DNA of 64,000 nt from Cucumis sativus (lineage: Eukaryota > Streptophyta > Magnoliopsida > Cucurbitales > Cucurbitaceae), in contig NC_026657.2 in NCBI RefSeq assembly GCF_000004075.3, forward strand, positions 29,234,408-29,298,407, read 5' to 3'. Both the position numbers and the translations under genes were made by a program. Positions 22,270-33,842 of this stretch are shown here, piece after piece (position 1 is the stretch's first letter; every line of letters starts with the position of its first letter). A model generated the notes under the pieces. That model was not told where the DNA came from and ran no database searches. It saw only the letters and a program-made list of their open reading frames with translations.

Positions 22270-23980
22270 TGTGGTCAAGAAGTAAAGAATTGAGGAAAGA
22301 ATTTGGAGAGATATGAAGAAGAAATAAAACGAACATGGGTCGTATTGGGGTCAATGGGATGGCCATTAGCATTGGCCGCCCTGAATAAATTAAGGTAAAA
22401 CGTCAGACATGGCTGCTCTGTCCTGATAATTTATGTTTGGAACGTTTTACATAAGAACTACCCATGAAAGAGGTTAACTCATAATGATCCATAGCCACTT
22501 GCAGCAATGGATTATATTAAAAGAATATGATTCATATTATAATAGTAGTAATTTAATAGGAAATAGTTTCCTATGGGCTACAACAATCCAAGTCAACTAA
22601 AAGATTTGTTAAAAATGGTAGAGGATCGTGATTTCAAAGAAGAAGAAAAAACCATTCCCACTCTTTCTCGATAGGAACTAACATAAGAATGGGTATACGT
22701 ATGACATGTTTGAATTCTTACATACTATCAATTTTCTAATAAACTTTTATCTTAAAATCAATTAACAGTCATATTTACCTCCTCTATTTCTTTATAAGAG
22801 AGAATTATGGGAGTGAAAGGTTTAAATCCAAAAGGAGTGCTTTTAAATTGGCTAAAGATGTCAAAAGAGGTGGGAAAAGTACTCCACTTGATGATCCACT
22901 TGAGCCACTTGATGAATAAATTTTTATTATATATAGGATATTTGTTAATGAATTATATATATAAAAAAAAATTATGTTTAAAATTAGTATAGTTTCTGTA
23001 CATTTTGTTGCATTTTTTGAAATAATATTATTCCAAGTTGAGATTTGACTTTAAACTAAACAACAAATTTTATTTTTATTTTAAAAAATTTTACTTTTGT
23101 TAATTATTACTTATTTTGCAACTAGATTCAGTGATTCTTTGACTAAAGCAATCATAATTGAAGAGAATTCTTCTTCCAAATATCATCTTTTTCCCGCAAG
23201 AATATTGGAATTTTTGTAGAATGATCGAAACTTAAACGATTTTTTTTCTAGAAAAATGTTTTAACCTTTGACTATCATCACAAATTTTTTTCAAATTATT
23301 CTTTCATTTCTTCTTCTTGTTTCAGTTCCACCCTCCTACGTAATCAAAAGATTTAGAGCTCCTCTCATTGTTGTGATGAGAGCGAGATTGGAAGAAGCCA
23401 TGAGAGATTTTAGATAATTGAGAAAAGGAAGAACAAATTTAAACAAAATTGAGAAGGATTATAAAGTATAAACGATATTTGAAAACCCATGTCAAATAAA
23501 ATAATAATATGAGCTTTTTTTTTATTGTTGATAATAATATGGAGGTAAAAGAATCAAATATTTAATCTTAAAGTAAAAAATGTAAATTTTATGCCAATCG
23601 AGAGTAACATTATTTTTTTTTTTATCATGTCACATCATTCTAAGTACCAATGTTACTTTTGAATTTTTAAAAAATAATTGGCAAAATTATAATATATCGA
23701 AAATTCTATAAGAGAAGTGTTGATATGTACCTCAAAAGAGGCGAGACAGAGAGATGAAATGAATCTGAACACCATTCTTTATGGCACTAAATACAAAAGA
23801 GTCGAGCGTTGCGTTACAGTCTTGTAGAGATCCAATCACCCCAAGAAACACAGCCCCCACCTCCTCCTCCTATCACTCAAAAGAATAGTCAATACTGTTT
23901 ACACTGTACAAAGAAATGATTTTACAACACACAGTGCTCTCTGCTGAACAGAATCAAAGTTTTTGGCTTCTTTCTTTCTT
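22270..23980. other. Intergenic DNA upstream of receptor kinase 3
   Basis: 1.7 kb with the promoter of copy 3 near 22300-22700 and the ATG1 3' UTR at its right end. No gene seen. Short frames such as 22807-22992 have no recognisable product. Confidence 0.6.
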
Positions 23981-26900
23981 TCAGGGAGGACTTTGTTGAC
24001 TCTCACACTTCAAAAGAGCCGATCTTTGAGACCTCAAGTAACCTTGCCTGTTATAAAGAATGTCAATGTAACTTCGCAGCCTGTATCGGTCCGAATTTGT
24101 AAGTGAAAATGGTGGATTTAGAATGAGAGATGGTGCTTCCACGAGAAGGAAAACCAGTAATTGTGCAGCTTTTGAATACAAGGCAGCTGCACTTTCCATT
24201 TCACCCATGAGCTCCTCAACCTGTGCCAATCGATGCATTACATCCAGAAATCAGTCAAAAGATGTTATCGGCATTGCATCCTCAACTGTTACTAACAAAG
24301 GAACACAATGATGGTATCATAATAGGAATGCTTTCTGATATTCTATAGACTAAACAGCAAAACTGTTGATTAAAAATTCATAGAGATTAGGACTATGAGT
24401 ACTCACGCCTCCATGCCTCCCAAAAGCTAGAGCTGATTGAAACACTGTCTCTATTGCATCTGGCATTTCTGTGTTACCTATAATAATTGGTAACAAAACA
24501 AAGTGAGCTTTCTTGACTCTCGTGATATGCTTGCAATACTAAGATCAATAACAATTCATAGTAGATGAGGACAAATTGAGTCTCTGTTATGCAGCTGACA
24601 GAAGAACAGAAAAATGTGCATAAGATCTGCACTGTTGCATTCCAATCAATTCTAGGACACATTGCACTCTTGCATTGCGTTGTTTATTTATTGTTGGAGT
24701 GTTTGTATTGGGTTGAGATTGGGTGGGGTGGTTTGTGGTTGAGTTTTGGGGTTCAGTAGCTTGGTGTTTTATTTCAAGTTTAGATCAGCTAAATCCAAGG
24801 CTGGCAAATGAAGTACAATCCTAGCAGACCCTTTCAGTATTAGTGGAAAAAATTCACAGTAAAAAACTTACCGGGCTCAACAACCTTGGCAAGTTCTTCA
24901 GCATATTCAACTTCCCGAAGAAACTCCCTCTCAACTTGAGAAGAGATGTCCAATGGCTGATGTGGACTAACAATAAGACGAGATTCCTTTCCAAGAGGAC
25001 TTCCTTGCTTCTTGCTAAGGCTTCTCCTAAATTCTGCAGACCCTTGGCCTGGACTTCCTTCTAAAGCTGAAGCAGCCTGAGTATGGCATATGTCCAAAGC
25101 TTTTTTCCATATTGCAAGAATAACAAGCTGAATTGAGAATGCTTCAAGCTGTCTACCTGCAGTGATCTTTTTAAAGAAATAAGATCCTGTAAGATTCTTA
25201 TGTCATATGTAGTACTTTTAATTATATTTTGGTATTGCATGATACAACGTGACAGTCCAAATATAGGCACATCCAAGAAAGAAAAAAATGTAGGGGGCAT
25301 TTAGAGCTAGTTTGTGTCTGGGGTGTAGATTATTTTAGTTCAGATTATAATAGTATATATTTGAGATGCAAACTATTTTAGTTTGAGAATGAAATAGTAA
25401 ACATTGTAACAAAGAATTAAAACATGATGAAGGTAAAATAGTAAAAACTGTAACAAATGTTAAATATTGTAGCAAACGGAGAGTTTAGAAATAGGGTTAA
25501 CTGTAGCTAATCGAGAGTAAAAAATAGTGTTTATTGTAGCAAGAAGTGGTAATTATAGTCCTGAATAATCCTGGCTCCAAACATGCCTGTATATTTGAAT
25601 ACTAATCCAACAATAATGCAACAATAATATAAGTACTAAGCTTCTATCGAGTAGGAAACAGGATAATACTTTACTATTTTCTTAGCTATTAAATTCAATT
25701 ACTCATCCGTGGAACTGTGAGAATGAAAGAGAGAGGATTTTGCATAGCAAACAGAAACATATGAGGAAATCTATTAAACAACTGGGAGGAACGTGATAAT
25801 TTGCAACAATTTTGTGCATTGGATTGCGTCCTCCAGTCTTAAGAAGGGGACTGGAAAATAAAGTAGTTTGTTCTCGATGAGAGAGAGACCAAATATAAAT
25901 GGAATAACCTTTCACTCAATTCTTTAATCATATCGCTCTTAGTATATTTCATAAATTATAACATGGTACATATAGGGTATTGCTTACTCCAGTCCTAAGT
26001 CTTGACCAGGAAACTGAAAAGTGAAGTCTGGCTCCAAAAGATGCGTCCTCTATGAGAGAAAGGCAATGTACATCTACGTAACCTTTCCACTCCACTCTTT
26101 GTAAGTAATATATCTCAGACAGTTATTTCTTATTAAAAAAATAAATACATGTCTCAGGTAGCATATATCTTAATTTCTCTCCCCACCGCATCTAAACAGA
26201 AAAGACAAGCATCTCTCAAGACTTCACAATGGTAAAAGGAACAATTTAGTTGCTGCAAGTAGAAATCAACTTACCTTTTCTTTCACTAATTCTGTAATGG
26301 TGGATGCAGACTGCTGCAATGACTTGACCCTTGCCCTGCAATTTGCAGATGGCTGTTCCAAAGTATCTTCTATATCCATTGACCCCGGAGCAGAACTTTG
26401 ACTCCCCAAGCTTCCCATTCGGTAACTACTAGTGGTAGTAGTGGCTCTGCCAATGATGGGCATTGGTGCAGTTAATGCAGTACCTAAACTTATTGATGTT
26501 TGTGGAGGACTCTGTGATTTGTGAGAAGGGATTGGCCTAGAAGCACTTGCCAAGGTTGATGAGGGGTCATCAATGGGGGGTCCAGATACGATAACATAAT
26601 CTTGATCGATTGACTCCAGTGAATCCACGACTGTGATTCAGGAAATAGAATTTAAAAGGAGAAAATATATATTAAGAAATTCTGGATCTAGACAAATAAA
26701 TCCCAAAAAAATGATGAGAAACAATATACTTCTTACCTCTAGGGCGATTGTTCACTGATCGTGGGTTCACAGATCTTAACACACTGTTCAAACTTCTATC
26801 AGAGTGTACATCTCTTTCCAACTGAACACGTGTATCTGAAATCAGAGTAGCACTTTCCATTTTATCTGGAACGCTACTGTGCCTGGAAGTACCTCTGGTC

Positions 26901-29900
26901 CCTCTATCAACTTTTTTATCAGGAGAAAATCCATAAGTAGACTTCGTTGACGACATCCTCCTTAAGGAGGGACTCCCTTCAGGACCACTAGAGTCATCAT
27001 CTAGAGAGAAAGGTAGATATTCATCTTGTGAATTTTCCTCCATTTTACTAGCAGGATCAGATTCTGAAAAAGGAAATTCATCCAGTAATCTCGATGACCT
27101 CTTACTTCTGTAAGGATATGGATTTAAATTCTATTATTTTGATAACATAAACATAGATTGAAAAAAACGAAGATCTTTGTTTACTTACCTCAACGATTCA
27201 TCAGCTTGATTAGCACACAGGAAAGGGTGTTTAAAAAATTCTTCAAATGTCAATCGTTCCACTACATATAAAATGACAATGAACAGAATAGAACTAAATG
27301 AGAAGAAATCCTATAAAGTTAGTAGGACTTTAGCAACGTATAGATATGTTGATGTAACACAAAATGTAAGAATTCAATTCCATCAAATCAGTGTACAAAT
27401 GAATAAGAATTACACTCACACAACTGGTTTTAAAAGAAGATTGCACATTTCCTTTCCATATAACATAAGTCAAGAAATGTCTGCTAGAGCTACTAAAAAG
27501 CAGGTAACGAGAAGGAATTGCAGCCAACAAAATAGGGAGAATTCTGGCAAGCAAATTGAGAAAATTCAGGAAAAGTGAATAATATTCACGTCATACTCTA
27601 TTTCATTTGTATGGAAAGACAGATATTTCATCACACTGCAACATGCATTTTCTCTTCAGACAGCAAAACCCTAAAAAGAAAAAAGGTCGTAGAGTTATGT
27701 TTTCGAAAAAGTTCTATACCTGGATTACGACGCAGCAATTTCCTGCACAGATCCTTGCAGTCATTACTCAAGTCATTAATATCCAAAGGGAAATGTAATT
27801 CGTTTGATTTGACAATGTTCTGAAGCAACTGCCAAATTCATAACAAAAATATAGTATGAGATGGTACTCGGAAATAATGAAGACTCTAGGCATGCAGAAA
27901 AAGAGAACATAAAAAGAATCATACCTGTATTTGGTTGTTGCCTGTGAATGGAGTTCTTCCTGTTACAAGCTGGAATAATATAGCACCAACGCTCCAGAGA
28001 TCTGCCTGCGTATGCAGTTGACGGTTAATAGAATGAAATTTGATTACCTATAACGACACTTCTTTTCTTTTCTTTTGTTAGAAAATATATAACAAATTCA
28101 TACAAGAATGCAAATGCAAGGGCATTACCTTGGCATCGTACTTCTGAAGTTGCATGATCTCTGGAGCCATGTAAAGTGGTGAGCCACACAAGGTTTCTGC
28201 AAGTCCTCTAGGTTGCAGAGATCTACAAAAGAAATTCAAGAGCATAGGGTTCAGATGATAGAATTATGGTACGATCATCTGACATGGACATGATAAATTT
28301 CAATGAGCAATCACAAACTTAAATACCAACATTATTTAAAGCAAAAAACTTTATCTTGATGACAAGTGAAGTACTTCTCCGGTGAGACTGATAACAGATA
28401 TTCACAATTATCTTTCTCTTGCTCTTCTGGATGTTAATACGAGCAGAGCAGTACAAAAAATATGACAGTTCCATTTCACAGAGAGAAAATAAAAATTAAA
28501 TAAATTTGTAGGGGGTAAATGGGGGGAGAATCTACTCTACCTTGCAAATCCAAAATCAGCAATCTTCAAAACCGAATGCTCTTCACTTGTAGAAAGCAGG
28601 AGATTCTGCCCCCCAACAAAAAGAAATTGAGGCATGTCAACAATGAAACAATTAAAAAGCATGCACACCCATCATAAATCTTACGTGCTGAATATTTATT
28701 AAAAAATAAAATAATGACACGTAGGGATTGAACATTTGGCCAAAATAAACACTTGTTCTTTTATTCAGATGGAAAAAACCCCCGGGAATTCCACAAGTCT
28801 AGCTTCCCATTGTTATCTTGCTATGATATGCATAAGCTCAATACAACTTTAAAATGAAGTTTACTCATGTCTTACCTGTGGTTTAAGATCTCTGTGTATA
28901 AGATTATTGTCACGAAGAATTTTTAAGCCAGCCGCTGCCATTCGCAAGAATATCTATTATCAATACTTCAAGGAATCCGCAAAAATCCCACCACCCATCC
29001 CAAACCCCAACAACAACGACAACAAAAATAGGGGGGTTTAAGCGTACCAAGCTGCTGCAAGAAGTGCTTAGCAATGGCTTCAGGGATTCTTCCATGACGC
29101 TGCTGAATATAAAAAGAAAGGTCCCCACCTCTGCAGTACTCCAGTACCAGATGTATCTTCCCAGGAACCTGAATGGAGATAACTCTCTTAATGAAATGCG
29201 AAAGAATACAATAAATTTCTCTCAAGCCTTCTCTTTCAGCTGATGAAGATTGTGAAGGGCTCAAAAATCACCAATTCCTACGACCTCCACTCCAAATCCT
29301 CCCGCAGATAACAAATTACAAAATAAAACCACAATGTTCCAGGTAAGATTGCATGAACTGGTGCAACGGATTTCCGTGAAGCGGAAAATAAATAATACTA
29401 ATTCCCTATAAGTGATGACACACATTGGACCGTCCAGACCTTATCCAACACCAAATCAGGTCAGCCAAGAAACTGCTCCGTATCCCACCTATAAAGCGAG
29501 GAAGCTGAACAGCTTGAAAAAAATAATCATTTCCCTCCTACTCCATATTATTATATTTAGCATGCAAGATCTATTGCATACTGCAAAGATTCATAAATAA
29601 CAGTGTAATTAGCAACTTTCCCAAAATTCTTATCGACCACCTGCCTTCCACATCAGGGGTTAATCAAATTGGAACCCCAAACATGAACAACCCTTCTCAA
29701 TGCAACGTGCTCGGAAGCATATAACTTCAACAAAAACAAAACACAATCTTGTAAAAACTTGTTTCTTATCCTTGAAATGTTATCTAAAGCTTCTCTAAAA
29801 GCACACAAATTCGAGAAAAAAAATGCAGAGTAAAACATAAACTTTTCAACACCATCTAAATGTTTTCTAAGCATCCACAAAGAGAACTTGAAGAGCTAAA

Positions 29901-30150
29901 TACTGACCTCAATAATATCGAACAATCGGATGATATTAGGATGATTAATCCTCTTCAAGATAAAGATCTCGGACATAAGACTATCCTGCAATTTCTTACT
30001 GAGGCGGCTCATGGAAATTTCCTTGATCGCGACCTCCGTTCCATGAACTCGATGCCTCGCATGCCAGACAACCGAGAATGAACCAGACCCAATTTGCCGA
30101 CCAACCAAATAGTCCGCCACCACCCGAGTTCTCCCTGTAGAATGAGCCAT
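23981..30150 (-). CDS. ATG1: Autophagy-initiating Ser/Thr kinase ATG1 (725 aa)
   Basis: Thirteen coding exons on the minus strand: 29908-30150, 29048-29168, 28876-28934, 28541-28605, 28129-28222, 27925-28005, 27720-27828, 27189-27261, 26737-27107, 26275-26630, 24872-25166, 24407-24477 and 23981-24220 (2178 nt). The kinase domain occupies about residues 14-270: GSGSFSVVW loop, Lys43 in [13 protein letters not shown] with Asp137, DFGFAR with Asp158 and YMAPEIM. A disordered Ser-rich middle (about 285-500) follows, then the C-terminal ATG1 domain that binds ATG13 ([20 protein letters not shown] to the end). DYVIV at 416-420 looks like an ATG8-interacting motif. Family knowledge: ATG1 with ATG13, ATG11 and ATG101 starts autophagosome formation under starvation. 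Whether it is the 1a, 1b or 1c paralogue cannot be told here. Intron 1 (29169-29907) is the largest besides the MITE-bearing intron. Confidence 0.95.
25305..25590. mobile_element. Probable MITE in an ATG1 intron
   Basis: A segment of about 280 bp in the intron between exons 10 and 11 has imperfect terminal inverted repeats. The left end (25311 on) reads TTTGTGTCTGGGGTGTAGAT, and the reverse complement of the right end (to about 25586) reads TGTTTGGAGCCAGGATTATT. Inside are repeated short motifs (AATAGTAAA, TTGTAGCAA). It has no coding capacity. The size and TGTTTGG-type end suit a hAT- or Harbinger-derived MITE. Target-site duplications are not clear. Confidence 0.5.
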
Positions 30151-31224
30151 ACGGTGAAGCCCTAGCAGATTGAAATCACAAGACTCGAAACCGGAATAAA
30201 AACTCCTCCTCCTCCGCCCAACCACCAAAGTTGCAGGTTGAAGATGAAAATTGAAGAACCGTGCACGGATTTCCAAATGGATCAAATCAAATTCGTAGTT
30301 TGAACTTTGAAAGGAAACGTGGAGCTAGAGCGATATAGAGAGAGAGAGAGAGGAGGGGAGGGGGGGGGGGGGGGGGGGGGGTTGGTTGATGATGGATGGC
30401 TTTGTTTAAAGCATAAACAGAGTAATTGATGATTAACTTGACGTGTAATAATAATACATTTTTCCTTCTTTTTATTTAATCGCCGATCACGACACTAATG
30501 ATCACCGAGTTCTTCGATTTGATGGCGCCCTTTTAGTTTTTTTTTTTTTTTTTTTTTTTTAATTTATCGATTTAACTGAAACAACATAAGTTTAGATTAT
30601 TATTCATTGTTAGATTATATTAGATTAGATGAAACAACGGGCATAACGGCAGTTATATTCTACACCCACCTCCACCCTTTCCTTCCTCTCTTCTCCCAAT
30701 CCAACGCCATCCACACTCTTCAAACAATCTCGTTCGTTGGCTTCCGCATTTTTCTTCTTTTTTTTTCTCCTATTTTTCCAGAATTCAAACTTTCCTAACG
30801 TCAATTAAGACTAAAAATTGTTTTTTTTTTTTATTGTTCTGAGTTGAAATATCTCTATCTAAAGAAAGAAAAGTAAAGTAAATTCTGATTTTGACCACAA
30901 TTTCAAATTAAAGTATATTATATGCCTACCGTTATATATATATATATACAATATATCTTTTTCAATTCAATTTTAATTTAAAGAATTTTGGTTTGTTACA
31001 TAGAATCTAAGAAACAAAAATTTTAAAACTCAATATGAATCACACTCTTATTTATTTAGAATTAATTTTGATGATATGAAAATTGTATCTAAAACAATAA
31101 AATTGAATATTAAACTGATTAAAAAAAATATGTTTAAAGTAATTTTAAAATAACATACAGATTTGGATGCATTGAGGATAATCTCACATATTTATTTAAA
31201 AACTCGAATTCAGAAGTCAAAAGC
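30151..31224. other. ATG1 leader and promoter, then gap before the tRNA gene
   Basis: The ATG1 5' UTR probably extends to about 30340 and is CT-rich on the sense strand. The region then has a 22-nt G run, a 24-nt T run at 30537-30560, a TA-rich stretch near 30930-30950 and no gene. Confidence 0.6.
30336..30381. repeat. GA repeat followed by a 22-nt G homopolymer
   Basis: (GA)n runs to about 30352, then GGAGGGGA, then G22 at 30360-30381. On the ATG1 sense strand this is a C- and CT-rich element at the transcript start region. Confidence 0.9.
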
Positions 31225-31298
31225 GTCTGGGTGGTGTAGTTGGTTATCACGCTAGTCTCACACACTAGAGGTCCCCGGTTCGAACCCGGGCTCAGACA
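31225..31298 (+). tRNA. tRNA-Val, anticodon CAC
   Basis: A 74-nt cloverleaf can be folded by eye. The acceptor arms GTCTGGG and CTCAGAC pair with one G-T, and A73 is the discriminator. The D arm holds the A box. The anticodon stem CTAGT/ACTAG encloses CTCACAC, giving anticodon CAC. The T arm is CCCGG-TTCGAAC-CCGGG and contains the B box GGTTCGAACC. T-rich sequence for RNA polymerase III termination follows at about 31299-31325. No intron and no encoded CCA. It lies 286 bp before the PRA1 start codon on the same strand. Confidence 0.96.
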
Positions 31299-31583
31299 TT
31301 GTTGTTTTATCCTTTTGTTTTTCGCGCGCGAGTGTCTTTCTTGGTTAAACGCTACCAATTTCTTAACCTGGTGGGTTTCATTTGGTAAAGGAAGGGAAAA
31401 CTCCAATTTCTTCACCTCTCTCTTTTTATTGCACAGTCCAAACTATAATTGTCTTCTCAATTGGTTCAACGATTTTCTTTCTTCTTATTTGGGAGCTTGC
31501 TTTCCTTTTAGGGTTTACGACGCTCTCAATTGCAGCTCAGAATCAGATCGTTTCATCAATTCCCTAATTTGAGATAGCCATCC

Positions 31584-33842
31584 ATGGATTGGGGCAACGT
31601 TACTGCCGAGGATCTCATCGATGCGCTTCGAGAAGTCGATTGGTCATCGCCTCCTCGCCCTATCTCCGAGTTCTTCTCCAGGTTCACCATCCCCCGATCT
31701 TCCGCCAAGTGGAACAGCCGTCTCAAGTGCAATCTCTATTAGTACGATCACTCTCTCCTTCAATTCTTTCGAGCTAACTACATATCTTTTTGTATATATG
31801 TGTAGTTTTTGGCATGAACTTCTCCTGAGAGCCATGATTGTTTGAGTTAGTCTGATTAAACTGTTACAAGGTTCTTTTGATGGTAACGTCTTACATAACA
31901 TATCGGTTTAGTTCGCTTTTCACGAATCAAGTCTGCACGGAATTATATGCTCTGAAAGTGAAATGGAATATGATTACACAATCTCCTACGTGTAAAGGGA
32001 AAATCAAGTTGTATGGCTGACGTCTTCGGTTCATCTGTTTGAGTTTGTGAATTTGCTTATTAGTCAAAGACGCTGAAATCTATATTTGCGTTGCTTACTC
32101 TATTTTTCTTTCAGTTTTCCTCGGAAATCATGTTATGATGTGTGCCAATACTTAGTTTAGGCGATCATACTGAAATTTATATCACATCATTTCATTTGTA
32201 AACTGATTGCGATTATGTGCTTTGTTCACCCTACTAATTTTGAATTTTAATTTCTTGCACTCGCAGTTACCGAACCAACTATTTCATTATGATCGTTTTC
32301 ATTCTTGGTGAGAAAACTGTCTTATATCTGCATGTATGTGTACATTTATTTATATGTGAGTACATCTTTTTCTCAAGTGTGGATTGTTGATCACAGCCCT
32401 GGGTTTTCTACGAAGGCCACTTGCTATTGTAGCTGCTTTTCTCACAGCACTCAGCATCGCTTTTCTAAACGACAGGTGAGCTGATAGCCTCATACAGACA
32501 CAGTGGTCGGCAATTAATATCATCAGCCTTTCTTGTGATGGGAATGTCGTTTATTCTCTGGCTTCAAGTTTCCTTGCACACGGAATTTTCATCTTTATTC
32601 TTTTTGTGTCATTTTCATCAAAATACTTTGGTAAACTGATCATGGTTTCTCATAAAGTCCTTCCTGCAACTAACGTAAAGTTTAAATAAAATAGTTACTC
32701 GAAAAATGTACTTCAATGACATTCTAACCATACATTTTGTTAATTGCTTAATTATTTTATTTCCACAATATGTCTGAACATTGATCTCCCTTGTGAAATA
32801 TCAAGATAAATTATTGTTTCTCATGCCTTTACATTTATTTCGAAATTGGAATTTCTGGTTCAGTCATTTGTTGGTTAATCCAGCAACAAATTCAAGCTTG
32901 AAAGAAATGCACCAATAAATTCATGTTCTTATTGATAACCTCAACTTATGAATGCAAATTTCAGAGGTCTTGATGACACCGTTAACTAGATCAGCAAGAT
33001 TGTAGGTACAAAATTTTTGCTAGTGTATTATTATGCGCTTTGTATCTGTTGATCAAGGAGTCATGTGTTGAAATGTAGATAATGTAATGACGTGCATGGA
33101 TCCTTTGTTTTAATTCTTTGTGAAATTGTCATGATTGTTATGTATTGTTTAATAATTTTTTTTTACCATAGTTTTGCAGGCACATTCAGTGAAAAGGTGA
33201 CCAGAACTGTTAGACAATTCTCTCCACACATGGCTGCAAAGATGAGACCTCCTCTTACGTATGCATCCTCATCAATTTACATGAATACCATTAGTCATCA
33301 CTTTTGATCTCATATTTGTTAAATAATCTTTCAGGCCTGTTATCCGTGGACGTCCATCAGCTAAAAGAGCAATATACATATGCGGACGTCCTCGATGGGT
33401 TTTTGTCTTGGTGTTCTCCTCTGGTAAATATACTTTTTATCTATGTTTAAGTATTTATATCATCTCGGAGTTCATATTTCGATCAGACTTTTTATGTTAT
33501 TTTGAACTTGAACTTTAACATTATATATCTTTTATGCATACATTTTCTGATCTTTTTCCCCATTTGATGTAGTGAGTTTCCTATTCTGGTTCATTTCTTG
33601 TGGTCTCTTGACCGTACTTTGGTCACTTTCATTTGGACTTCTCGGTATGCTAGCTTCATATTTAAGTATTTATATCATCTAAGTCTTCATGGTTGATTTC
33701 TAACACCCCCCCCCCCCCCCCCAAAACAAATTTCTCAGCAACGTTGCTTCATGCAAGCTTCAGAACACCTAATTTGAAAGCACGTTTAAACACATTTCGT
33801 GAGGAATTCCGTGCTGTTTGGCGCAATTATAGTGAACTGTAG
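31584..33842 (+). CDS. PRA1 family protein (prenylated Rab acceptor type), 209 aa
   Basis: Seven coding exons: 31584-31741, 32267-32307, 32397-32475, 33172-33258, 33335-33423, 33573-33644 and 33739-33842 (630 nt). The protein starts MDWGNVTAEDLIDALREVDW and has the PRA1 core YRTNYFIMIVFILALGFLRR, then a first hydrophobic hairpin (PLAIVAAFLTALSIAFLND), FSPHMAAKMRPP, CGRPRWVFVLVFSSVSFLFW and a second hairpin. It ends LHASFRTPNLKARLNTFREE and FRAVWRNYSEL. This C-terminus matches the plant PRA1-A type. Family knowledge: four-helix proteins of ER, Golgi and endosome membranes that interact with Rab GTPases in vesicle traffic. The last intron contains a 17-nt C run 16 nt before the acceptor. Confidence 0.93.
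33706..33722. repeat. C17 homopolymer in the last PRA1 intron
   Basis: An uninterrupted run of 17 C residues lies 16 nt upstream of the final coding exon, in the place of its polypyrimidine tract. Confidence 0.95.
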
